Shown in pieces: positions 1 to 5,580 of a stretch of DNA of 13,660 bases (position 1 is the first letter of the stretch; the number at the start of each line of letters is the position of its first letter). The position numbers and the translations under genes were made by a program. This DNA is from DATNBT01 sp964579765 (lineage in GTDB: Bacteria > Acidobacteriota > Vicinamibacteria > Vicinamibacterales > CAVVIG01), in NCBI GenBank assembly GCA_964579765.1, contig CAZOIK010000059.1, forward strand, positions 1-13,660, in the 5' to 3' direction. The notes below the pieces were generated by a model that ran no database searches, was not told the origin of the DNA, and saw nothing but the letters and a program-made list of their open reading frames with translations.

Positions 1-14
1 AGGGTCCGCACTAC
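1..14 (-). repeat. Partial REP-like element at window edge
   Basis: Read on the minus strand this is GTAGTGCGGACCCT, which matches the head and first stem arm of the REP-like copies at 2798-2820 and 4459-4481. The rest of the palindrome would lie outside the window. It sits 19 bases beyond the stop of the 34-402 gene, a typical 3'-intergenic REP position. Confidence 0.5.
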
Positions 15-33
15 AAGGAACTCGGGAAACGCG

Positions 34-402
34 TTAGAGGAGGACGGAGGGTGGTGCGCGAGACGGAGCGCGCGGATCGAGCAGGCGTCCGGCGAGCACC
101 GTGACGGCCGGGCGCGCGACCGCGGCGTCGTCGCCCTCAGGGACCATCGCGTGGGTTGCGACGAGGCCGTTGCCGAGGGTGCGGAGGGAGTGACAGAAGA
201 GACAGTGGTCGGGCGCGCTGGCCGGCAGCGATCCGCTCTTGAACCGGTGCGCGTTGTGGTCGTGATGAACCGCGATCGGATCGCCGTCCGCATCGTCCCA
301 GCCCGTGTGGCCGAGGCCGGAGGTGCTCGCGCACACGACGGCGGCGAGCATCCAGACGATGACTCTTGTCACGAGCCGACGATTACCGACGCGCGATCGC
401 AT
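34..402 (-). CDS. Small secreted His-rich protein with a CxxCH motif
   Basis: This encodes 122 residues of unassigned function. Residues about 8-30 form a basic-then-hydrophobic signal peptide (RRLVTRVIVWMLAAVVCAS). The mature part is rich in histidine (VHHDHNAHRF) and carries DHCLFCHSL at about residues 66-74. CLFCH fits the CxxCH pattern of c-type haem attachment, but small secreted proteins of the DUF2946-like kind also have a CxxC/H cluster suggesting metal binding, so haem is not assumed. The tail is Pro/Arg-rich (RAPSRAPPS). The ATG at 402 is chosen because a good promoter ends nine bases upstream and the signal peptide begins there. No Shine-Dalgarno is evident. It lies downstream of, and codirectional with, the VOC-fusion gene across a 91-base gap, but has its own promoter. 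Confidence 0.7.
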   Translation of the reverse strand: MRSRVGNRRLVTRVIVWMLAAVVCASTSGLGHTGWDDADGDPIAVHHDHNAHRFKSGSLPASAPDHCLFCHSLRTLGNGLVATHAMVPEGDDAAVARPAVTVLAGRLLDPRAPSRAPPSVLL

Positions 403-411
403 CAGCTCGCC

Positions 412-440
412 ACTCTAGGTGCGTCGGCTCGACTTGTCAA
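412..440 (-). promoter_or_regulatory. Sigma70-type promoter for the 34-402 gene, possibly leaderless
   Basis: On the minus strand TTGACA (435-440), a 17-base spacer and TAGAGT (412-417) form a consensus -35 with a 4/6 -10. The ATG begins only nine bases after the -10, so transcription should start at or a few bases before the start codon. Confidence 0.6.
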
Positions 441-493
441 TGCGCGGGTTCTCTTGCGGTGTAGCGCAGCCTTCAGCCCCCGTGGCATCCAGT

Positions 494-2470
494 TCAGCGC
501 GTCGGCGCCGCCGGCGCGGACGACTCTGTCAACTCGAGGTTCATCCCGTTCAGCTCGACGATGAACACGTTGCGCGACGTCGGACCGAACTGGACGGGAG
601 CGCCGCCCTCCGAGACGACGCGCATGCCCTGCGCCTTGGCTTTCGCGACGATCGCGTCGAGGTTCGTCACGCGCAGGACGAAGCCGCCCGCGCCGGGGTC
701 GTAGACGTTCAGATGGAACGGCGTGCGCGGCACGCCCTTCCACTCGTAGAACGACACGCGCGACGCCGTGGTGCCTGGAATCGCCGCCGACAGCGCGCGA
801 AATTCGCTGTTCGCGGGAAGCCCGAGCAGATCGGTGAGCGCTGTGTCGTGCGTGAACGTCGTGCTGCCGGTCAGATCGAAGCCGAGCTCGCGATAGAACC
901 TGGCCGTCGCGTCCAGGTCCTTGACCGCGGCCACCATCGAGACGCCCGGCTGGACGAGGCCCGGGCTCGTTGCCTCGGATACCGGCACTTCGATCGCCCA
1001 CGCCAGATACCCGTCCGGATCGCGCATGACGAGCGCGCGCTGCGGGCCGTGCGGCGTCTGAATCTTTTCCGGCATGCCCGATCGCGACAGGATCGGCGCG
1101 CCGGCCTTCTTCGCCGCCGCGTACACGACGTCGATGTCGCGGACGGGGATCATCAGCGCGATCGCGCCGGGGTCGCTCGGTCGCGCCTGTCCGCCTTTGC
1201 GCGCGACGTTGGTGAACTCGGTGATTTCCCACGCCGACTTGTCCGGAAACACCGGCCGCGACGCGCGCAGCTTGATGCCCGGGACGTTGTTGAGCGTGGC
1301 GACCGCAGGGTTCGTGAACGGGCGAATCGGCGCCTCGAAGCCGAACACGTCCCGATAGAACGCCACCGTGGTCTCGAGCGTCTCGGTCGCGTGGATGAAG
1401 TGCACCATGCCGATGACGCGCCCGCTCTCCTTCGCCGCCGCCGCGTCGTCCGCGCGCGCGGCGAGCAGGATGTCGCGCAGGCCGTAGTTGCCTTCGTTGC
1501 ACGCGTACTCGAAGGGGCCCTGGTTGTCGGGCACCCGCGTGAGATTCATGCCGAACGTCCACGGCCGCACCCACGTGTGCGGGTCGTCGAAGGTGACGGA
1601 CCACTCGAGCGTGTTCGGCCCGACCGGCCGGAAGCGCTCGGTCATCGTCAAGTGCTCGCTCGAGTCGCGATAGGCCGTCTTGTCCGTGAAATTCGTCGTC
1701 TCGACGACGAGCGTGTCGCCGTCCCAGTGGCCGCGCGCGTCGCCGAGGTACTCGCGGATCTTGCCGCTGACGTGCGGGCGGTTGTCGAGCGGCACAATGC
1801 GCGTCTCGTTCACCATCTCGTAGCGGATGGCGACGTAGCCCGGGCCTTGATGGATCTCATATGAGTTGCCGTAGAGCGTCGGCAGCATCGACCCCGGCAG
1901 TCCGCGCGTGATGCAGCGATCCCAGAGGCTGCGGTCTTCCCACGAGTCGGCCGGGCCGTGCGCGGCCCTCGCCTGCGCTCGCGCCGCCACGCGCGCCGTC
2001 GCTTCCGGCGTCAGCGCCGGAATCTGGCCGTCCGGCGGATCGGAAACGAGCCAGGCGCGGCTGTTCGCGGCCTGATAGAACTCGAACCAGTGGAGCGGGC
2101 TCGTCGCGCCGGGAAACGCGCTCAGCGTCGGCGCGCGCTCGACCGTCTGCTCCTGCCGTTTCTTGATGATGTCGGCGAGTTCCTGCCGCGAGATGTCCTG
2201 CAGCCGGCGTCCGGCGAACTCGGCCGGCCGCTCGAACGGGATGCCGCTCTCGTCGCTGTTCGTATAGGCGCCCGCGATCTGCGGATCCCCCCACGCGGTG
2301 CGCGGCGGCACGTAGTTCTTCTCGACTTTGGCCGTCGGCCGCAGGTGCTCGGGAAGATCGTTGGGCCGGATGGGCGCAGCCGTGTGCGGCGCCGGCACCT
2401 GAGCCGTGGCCGCGAGCGACGAGGCGCCGATGAAGACGGTAGTCAGCGCGAGAAGAGCGAATTTCGTCAT
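494..2470 (-). CDS. Secreted GDTLVV-domain protein fused to two VOC/glyoxalase domains
   Basis: This encodes 658 residues. Residues 1-24 are a signal peptide (MTKFALLALTTVFIGASSLA, cleavage near ATAQ), which fixes the start at 2470 rather than the in-frame start 120 bases upstream. Residues about 60-345 match a secreted family of unknown function that I recognise from Acidobacteria: DRCITRGLPGSMLP, GNSYEIHQ, ETRIVPLDNRPH, GHWDGDTLVVETTNF. That family normally ends near the EGNYGL motif. Here the chain continues into two vicinal-oxygen-chelate (VOC) domains. Residues 352-497 contain MVHFIH and DPDGYLAWAIE, with H357 and E494 as candidate metal ligands. Residues about 508-650 contain MVAAVKDLDATARFYRELGF and lack the first histidine. 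VOC folds serve glyoxalases, dioxygenases and fosfomycin-type resistance proteins, so no reaction can be assigned. Export is expected from the signal peptide. A weak promoter (TTTACG, 18 bases, GATAAC; 2481-2510) lies close upstream. Confidence 0.85.
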   Translation of the reverse strand: MTKFALLALTTVFIGASSLAATAQVPAPHTAAPIRPNDLPEHLRPTAKVEKNYVPPRTAWGDPQIAGAYTNSDESGIPFERPAEFAGRRLQDISRQELADIIKKRQEQTVERAPTLSAFPGATSPLHWFEFYQAANSRAWLVSDPPDGQIPALTPEATARVAARAQARAAHGPADSWEDRSLWDRCITRGLPGSMLPTLYGNSYEIHQGPGYVAIRYEMVNETRIVPLDNRPHVSGKIREYLGDARGHWDGDTLVVETTNFTDKTAYRDSSEHLTMTERFRPVGPNTLEWSVTFDDPHTWVRPWTFGMNLTRVPDNQGPFEYACNEGNYGLRDILLAARADDAAAAKESGRVIGMVHFIHATETLETTVAFYRDVFGFEAPIRPFTNPAVATLNNVPGIKLRASRPVFPDKSAWEITEFTNVARKGGQARPSDPGAIALMIPVRDIDVVYAAAKKAGAPILSRSGMPEKIQTPHGPQRALVMRDPDGYLAWAIEVPVSEATSPGLVQPGVSMVAAVKDLDATARFYRELGFDLTGSTTFTHDTALTDLLGLPANSEFRALSAAIPGTTASRVSFYEWKGVPRTPFHLNVYDPGAGGFVLRVTNLDAIVAKAKAQGMRVVSEGGAPVQFGPTSRNVFIVELNGMNLELTESSAPAAPTR

Positions 2471-2543
2471 GACGAGGCATGTTATCGCAGCATGGCAGCG
2501 CGCGCGTAAATTCCCGCGGCCCGCGCTCGTAATACATGTTCGA

Positions 2544-2798
2544 ATGGGTGACGACGATACCGCTTCGTCCTGGGCGGTTGCAGTAGGCATACAGGATCAG
2601 CGGACGGCGCTGTGGGCGATGAGCCGCGACGGACGTCGCATCGACGCGGAGGTGTCGCGCGACGGCGATCACCGGTGGGAACTGCGGCTGTCGGCCGACG
2701 GTGTCACATTCGCGTCACGTCGCTTCTCGCTGCTCGCCTCGGCGGTCGCGTACGCCGACCTCCTCCGCGCCGACTTCGAGCGCGACCGCTGGCTCTAG
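2544..2798 (+). CDS. Small uncharacterised protein, 84 residues
   Basis: The product is soluble and highly charged, with no signal peptide or membrane segment. The second half has the look of a compact beta-beta-alpha unit: MSRDGRRIDAEV, RWELRLSADG, then a helix AVAYADLLRADFERDRW. It resembles short hypothetical proteins of Acidobacteria, with a WELRL..DG....RRF....A..YA pattern. That resemblance is the main reason to accept it as coding. ATG at 2544 is preferred because further upstream the frame runs antisense to the signal-peptide start of the 494-2470 gene. The ATG at 2616 is an alternative giving about 60 residues. No Shine-Dalgarno is visible. The TAG stop shares its G with the start of a REP-like repeat. 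Its last 84 bases lie antisense to the arsR tail, so one of these two reading frames may be extended artificially. Confidence 0.5.
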   Translation: MGDDDTASSWAVAVGIQDQRTALWAMSRDGRRIDAEVSRDGDHRWELRLSADGVTFASRRFSLLASAVAYADLLRADFERDRWL

Positions 2799-3224
2799 CG
2801 GACCTGAAGGTCCGCACGACATGGCGTCGTCATGGACCGCGCGCGTTTGGCAGCACTGAAACGACGGCGCCGGCGGCGCCACGGTGCCGCACCCGGTCTG
2901 ACGCTCGAGCCGCTTCCCGTCCTTCGCCGTCGTCGTCAGGTGGCCGACGCAGTGATAAACGGCGTCGAGCAGCGTGCGCGTCAGCCCGCCGCCGCGCGAC
3001 GCGAGCCGGTAGTGCACCCAGAGCCCTTCCTTGCGCGACTCGACGAGCCCGGCGCGGCGCAGATACGCTAGGTGCCGCGAGACGAGCGACTGCGGCAGCC
3101 GCAGGCTCTCGTGGATGTGGCAGACGCAGATCTCGCCCGCCGACAGCAGGCCGAGGATGCGGATGCGCGTCGGATCGGCGAGCGCCTTGAACACGCGGTC
3201 GAGCGCCTGCAGGTCGTGTTCCAT
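2715..3224 (-). CDS. arsR: ArsR-family arsenite-responsive repressor
   Basis: This encodes 169 residues. A winged-helix ArsR/SmtB domain occupies residues 5-100: FKALADPTRIRIL, then GEICVCHIHESL, recognition helix PQSLVSRHLAYLRRAGLV and wing SRKEGLWVHYRL. C33 and C35 in the EICVCHI segment match the alpha-3 CVC arsenite site of classical ArsR. Extra cysteines (C92, C112, C124-C125, C137) could add ligands but are unproven. The start at 3224 is set by MEHDLQALDRVFKAL; the open frame upstream crosses the divergent promoter and the channel gene and is rejected. ArsR proteins are usually about 110-120 residues. Here about 50 extra residues follow the GC at 111-112 and read through a REP-like palindrome, so the tail is probably acquired. 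It is divergent from the channel-arsC operon and is expected to repress both directions and release on arsenite. Confidence 0.85.
   Translation of the reverse strand: MEHDLQALDRVFKALADPTRIRILGLLSAGEICVCHIHESLRLPQSLVSRHLAYLRRAGLVESRKEGLWVHYRLASRGGGLTRTLLDAVYHCVGHLTTTAKDGKRLERQTGCGTVAPPAPSFQCCQTRAVHDDAMSCGPSGPLEPAVALEVGAEEVGVRDRRGEQREAT
2798..2820 (-). repeat. REP-like palindrome
   Basis: On the minus strand the head is GTCGT and the palindrome is GCGGACCT-TC-AGGTCCGC. It is the same family as 4459-4481, with one change in the head. It begins on the last base of the small gene's TAG stop and is translated in the arsR tail as SCGPSGP. It could form a hairpin at the 3' end of either transcript. 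Confidence 0.7.
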
Positions 3225-3244
3225 ATATGTGCCTTGACAAATAT
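3223..3244. promoter_or_regulatory. Putative ArsR operator 1
   Basis: Imperfect palindrome ATATATGT-GCCTTG-ACAAATAT, 8-6-8 with one mismatched pair. AT-rich arms in a GC-rich genome stand out. It overlaps the arsR start codon and -10 and the -35 of the channel gene, so a dimer bound here could block both promoters. It is assigned to ArsR by position and symmetry only. Confidence 0.55.
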
Positions 3245-3263
3245 AACGCGCGCCGCGTAGCGT
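3234..3263 (+). promoter_or_regulatory. Putative promoter of the arsenite channel operon
   Basis: TTGACA (3234-3239), an 18-base spacer and TAGCGT (3258-3263). The -35 is consensus and the -10 weak (3/6), as expected for a repressible promoter. Predicted transcription starts near 3270, so the message would begin at or very near the channel start codon. Confidence 0.45.
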
Positions 3264-3268
3264 GTCTA
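3240..3268 (-). promoter_or_regulatory. Putative arsR promoter, interleaved with the divergent promoter
   Basis: On the minus strand TAGACA (3263-3268), a 17-base spacer and TATATT (3240-3245), each 5/6 to consensus. The arsR ATG lies 15 bases past the -10, leaving a leader of roughly nine bases. The box positions fall almost exactly within the oppositely oriented promoter at 3234-3263. Confidence 0.55.
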
Positions 3269-3975
3269 TATTTGTGTCCACGCATATAGCCGACTCGCGC
3301 GCCGTCGTCGCCGAAGCGATCGGCACCGCGCTCCTGCTGGTCGCCGTGGTCGGTTCCGGCATCATGGGCGATCGCCTGTCGGGCGGCAACGCCGGCATCG
3401 CGCTCCTGGCGAACTCGCTCGCGACCGGCGCGGCGCTCGCCGTGCTGATTCTCACGTTCGGGCCCGTCTCGGGCGCGCACTTCAACCCGGCGGTGTCGAT
3501 CGCGGACGCCGCGCAGGGCGGGCTGTCGTGGACGCGTGCGGCGTCGTACATCGCCGCGCAGACGGGCGGCGCGTTCGTCGGCGTCGCGGTCGCCGACGCG
3601 ATGTTCGGCGAGCCGCTCTATGCGGCATCGACCCACGCGCGCGCCGGATGGCCGCTGGCGCTTGGCGAGGCCGTCGCGACGTTCGGGCTGCTCGCCGTCA
3701 TCTGGAGCTGTTCGCGGCGGCGGGCCGACGCGGTGCCGTTTGCGGTCGGCGCCTACATCACGGGCGCGTACTGGTTCACGTCGTCCACGTCGTTCGCGAA
3801 CCCGGCGGTGACGCTCGCGCGGGCCGCGACGAACACCTTCACGGGCATCCGTCCGGCGGACGTGCCGCTGTTTCTCGTCGCACAGACGGTCGGCGCCGCC
3901 GCCGCGACGCTCCTCTGCCGCTGGCTGGTGCCGCCGTCACCGATTGAAGAGGAATCGCCCCATGCCGTCCTATAA
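3262..3975 (+). CDS. aqpS: Aquaporin-family (MIP) channel, probable arsenite efflux channel
   Basis: The product has 237 residues and about six membrane helices in the two-fold MIP layout. The two pore motifs are HFNPAV (N75-A77) and FANPAV (N180-A182). The second NPA is followed by Val rather than the Arg usual in water channels. That substitution would widen the selectivity filter and is typical of MIP proteins found in arsenic operons. The location between arsR and arsC supports a role like Sinorhizobium AqpS: arsenite made by ArsC leaves by diffusion through the channel. There is no ArsB or Acr3 pump in the window. GTG at 3262 gives the longest form. GTG at 3274 (VSTHIADS) fits the promoter better and is a real alternative; neither has a Shine-Dalgarno. 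The last 14 bases overlap arsC, implying translational coupling. The symbol is by analogy. Confidence 0.85.
   Translation: MSIFVSTHIADSRAVVAEAIGTALLLVAVVGSGIMGDRLSGGNAGIALLANSLATGAALAVLILTFGPVSGAHFNPAVSIADAAQGGLSWTRAASYIAAQTGGAFVGVAVADAMFGEPLYAASTHARAGWPLALGEAVATFGLLAVIWSCSRRRADAVPFAVGAYITGAYWFTSSTSFANPAVTLARAATNTFTGIRPADVPLFLVAQTVGAAAATLLCRWLVPPSPIEEESPHAVL
3268..3289. promoter_or_regulatory. Putative ArsR operator 2
   Basis: ATATTTGT-GTCCAC-GCATATAG has the same 8-6-8 layout as operator 1 but weaker symmetry (5 of 8 pairs). It lies 45 bases from operator 1, over the predicted transcription start and first codons of the channel gene. Across both sites ACAAATATA (3237-3245) and TATATTTGT (3267-3275) form an exact inverted repeat. 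Confidence 0.4.
3947..3953 (+). promoter_or_regulatory. Ribosome binding site of arsC inside the channel gene
   Basis: AAGAGGA sits eight bases before ATG 3962, within the last codons of the channel gene. It decides the arsC start: an alternative TTG at 3944 would place this site inside the coding region. Confidence 0.6.
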
Positions 3976-4468
3976 CGTCCTGTTTCTCTGCACCGGGAAC
4001 TCGGCCCGCAGCATCATGGCGGAGGCGCTGCTCAATCACCTGGGCCGCGGACGTTTTCACGCGTTCAGCGCCGGCAGTCATCCGACCGGACGCGTACATC
4101 CGCTCGCGCTCGCGACGCTCGAGCGCAATCACGTGGCGATCGCCGATGCGCGCAGCAAGAGCTGGGATGAGTTCGCGACGCCGGACGCGCCGCCGCTCCA
4201 CTTCGTCTTCACCGTCTGCGATCGCGCCGCGCAGGAGATGTGTCCCATCTGGCCGGGCCAGCCGATGACGGCGCACTGGGGCGTGGCCGACCCCGTCGCC
4301 GTCGAAGGCACGGACGACGAGAAAGCGCGGGCCTTCGCGCTCGCGTTTCGCGAGCTCTCCGCGCGCATCGGTCTCTTCACCAGTCTGCGTCTCGAAGCGC
4401 TCGACGAGCTCGCCCTCAAGCGCGAGCTCGACGCGATCGGACGGCGGACAGCAGATTCGCGGACCTGA
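3962..4468 (+). CDS. arsC: Arsenate reductase, LMW-phosphatase fold
   Basis: This 168-residue protein reduces arsenate to arsenite in the cytoplasm using a cysteine relay. The P-loop LCTGNSARS (C10 nucleophile, R16) opens the protein, and SAGSHPTG follows near residue 36. FTVCDRAAQEMCPIWPGQP supplies C86 and C94, the partner cysteines of the relay. The conserved HWGVADP gives the general-acid candidate D110. The length is somewhat above the 130-150 usual for this class, with an alpha-helical C-terminal extension after the Asp loop (DELALKRELDAIG). The start at 3962 is set by an upstream AAGAGGA and by MPSYNVLFLCTGNSARS. It overlaps the channel gene by 14 bases, so the two are co-translated under ArsR control. 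The stop TGA and the codons just before it are part of a REP-like repeat, so the last residues are not expected to be conserved. Confidence 0.92.
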   Translation: MPSYNVLFLCTGNSARSIMAEALLNHLGRGRFHAFSAGSHPTGRVHPLALATLERNHVAIADARSKSWDEFATPDAPPLHFVFTVCDRAAQEMCPIWPGQPMTAHWGVADPVAVEGTDDEKARAFALAFRELSARIGLFTSLRLEALDELALKRELDAIGRRTADSRT

Positions 4469-4481
4469 AGGTCTGCACTAC
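4459..4481 (-). repeat. REP-like palindrome supplying two stop codons
   Basis: On the minus strand this is head GTAGTGC followed by AGACCT-TC-AGGTCCGC, a stem with one mismatch. On the plus strand its TGA (4466-4468) ends arsC. On the minus strand the TAG of the GTAGTG head (4478-4480) ends the convergent CHMI-like gene. The hairpin could also serve as a bidirectional 3'-end structure. Confidence 0.75.
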
Positions 4482-4933
4482 CCAACAGACTGACGGCGCG
4501 TCTTCCGCTCGGCCGTCGTCGAATACCCGCGGTCCCGGTCGATATCCTGCACGTGAACGGTGACCGAGGTCAGTCCAGGCAGATCGCCCACGAACCGATC
4601 GACGGCGTCGCCGAGGGTCTGCGCCGCGCGCACGCGGACGTCGGCCGTCCGTCCCGGCGTGTCGTTCCCCGCGGCCAGCGTGACGTGCAGGAAGCGCTGC
4701 CGCTCGTCGCCGGCGACGTGGGCGTGCGTGAGCGGCACGATGGCATGCTTCAGATTCTTGAGGTTGATCATCGGCACGTCGCCGGAGGGCGCGCCTGGTG
4801 CCGGGTCGGGCATGCGCAGGCCGGCGACGGTCTGCACGAGATGATCGAGCAGCCGCTTCGCGTCGAATCCGGTGGTGTGCCGAAACTCGTCGCGCAGCCA
4901 CTCCTCGGGGACAAACAGGCGCAGATGCGGCAT
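4478..4933 (-). CDS. CHMI-like tautomerase-superfamily protein
   Basis: This encodes 151 residues. Met1-Pro2 followed by a short strand (MPHLRLFVP) is the hallmark of the tautomerase superfamily, where the N-terminal proline exposed after Met removal is the catalytic base. The later part fits the 5-carboxymethyl-2-hydroxymuconate isomerase (HpaF/CHMI) pattern: a strand around RFLHVTLAAGNDTPGRTADVR, helix VRAAQTLGDAVDRFV, and VTVHVQDIDRD near the end. It is longer than the usual 115-130 residues, with an insert at about 40-55 and a basic tail. No aromatic-catabolism neighbour is present, so the substrate is unknown and the CHMI name describes fold only. It is convergent with arsC nine bases away and divergent from the POTRA-like gene across 59 bases. 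No Shine-Dalgarno is visible. Confidence 0.6.
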   Translation of the reverse strand: MPHLRLFVPEEWLRDEFRHTTGFDAKRLLDHLVQTVAGLRMPDPAPGAPSGDVPMINLKNLKHAIVPLTHAHVAGDERQRFLHVTLAAGNDTPGRTADVRVRAAQTLGDAVDRFVGDLPGLTSVTVHVQDIDRDRGYSTTAERKTRRQSVG

Positions 4934-4992
4934 CGCAGGAGCTTACGACAAAATCTCTGGCGCGTCGTACGCGTCGGTGCTACGGTCGAGCG

Positions 4993-5439
4993 ATGAAACT
5001 CCTGCTGTTCGCGTCCATCGCGGTCGCCTCCTTCGCCGCGCCTGCGCACGCGCAGGCGCTCCGCACGCTGACGATGGACAGTCGGCCCGAGCAGGCGACA
5101 ACCATCTGCGGCCAGGCGGTGCCGCCGCCGGCTGCCGTCCCGCCTCCGGGGTCGGGCCCGGTCGTCTATCTCATTTCGCCGTGCTTCGACCATCAGGGCG
5201 GCAAGTCGCGCACCGCGCCGTTCGACTATCTCCGCGACATCCATCTCAGGCCGAGCCGCCCCTCGAGCGGCGACTGGACGCCATACGACGCCGCGGCCGA
5301 ACAGGTCATCCTCGCCGACTTCCAGCGCCTCTGGAAGAATCACCCGCTCACCGATCTGTCGATCGAGGTGCGCGACTACGCCTTCTCGAATGGCGTGATC
5401 GGCAAACTCGTGATCTACGACATGATCGAACGAAACTGA
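4993..5439 (+). CDS. Secreted solo POTRA-like protein, probably a truncated Omp85/BamA-type gene
   Basis: The product has 148 residues. Residues 1-21 are a signal peptide (MKLLLFASIAVASFAAPAHA). Residues about 85-147 look like one POTRA unit: FDYLRDIHLRPSRPS, helix EQVILADFQRLWKNHPL, then LSIEVRDYAFSNGVIGKLVIYD and MIERN. From memory, BamA-like proteins of Acidobacteria begin with the same N-terminal segment and continue past an MEERQRVKIVDY-like segment into further POTRA domains and a beta-barrel. Here the frame stops at ERN and a repeat array begins nine bases later. It may be a remnant of a longer gene or a free-standing periplasmic POTRA. C39 and C63 could form a disulphide. ATG at 4993 is chosen because the signal peptide begins there; the longer frame upstream lies antisense to the CHMI-like gene. 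Confidence 0.75.
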   Translation: MKLLLFASIAVASFAAPAHAQALRTLTMDSRPEQATTICGQAVPPPAAVPPPGSGPVVYLISPCFDHQGGKSRTAPFDYLRDIHLRPSRPSSGDWTPYDAAAEQVILADFQRLWKNHPLTDLSIEVRDYAFSNGVIGKLVIYDMIERN

Positions 5440-5447
5440 ATCGGGGC

Positions 5448-5573
5448 ATTGGGCGATCTGGTGATTGGGTGATCTGGTGCTTTGGTGATTGCAGATCTGC
5501 GGCAACCACCAGATCCAAATCACCAGATTCAGATCACCAGATTCAGATCACCAAATCACCAAATCGCCAAATG
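5448..5573. repeat. GTGATCTGGTGATT repeat array forming a large inverted repeat
   Basis: The left half has short degenerate units (GCGATCTGGTGATT, GGTGATCTGGTGCTTT, GGTGATT). The right half holds the complements (CCAGATCCAAATCACC, AGATTCAGATCACC twice, AAATCACC, AAATCGCC). At the centre is the perfect palindrome GCAGATCTGC (5491-5500). The whole can fold into a long hairpin between the convergent POTRA-like and PQQ dehydrogenase genes, so it may act as a transcription barrier. Composition is AT-richer than the surroundings. A shorter relative lies at 9508-9556. Confidence 0.75.
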
Positions 5574-5580
5574 AATCGAT

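Noticed and set aside
66..74. Assignment of the small CxxCH protein (motif at residues 66-74 of the 34-402 product) as a cytochrome c
   Set aside because: A single CLFCH in a short His-rich secreted protein without a clear distal methionine region is insufficient; metal binding is equally possible.
402..1604. 400-codon minus-strand frame starting where the CxxCH gene begins
   Set aside because: It is a shifted frame within the VOC-fusion gene and is a low-complexity Arg/Ala/Gly string, whereas the other frame shows clear domains.
419..1864. 481-codon open frame on the plus strand
   Set aside because: It lies wholly antisense to the VOC-fusion gene, is dominated by Arg/Ala/Val and has no recognisable motif. 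Long antisense frames are expected in GC-rich coding DNA.
3225..3551. 109-codon N-terminal extension of arsR
   Set aside because: It runs antisense to the channel gene and across the divergent promoters; ArsR proteins begin at the MEHDLQ-like helix.
5448..5573. CRISPR array
   Set aside because: Units are short, degenerate and contiguous, lack unique spacers of constant length, and no cas gene is nearby.
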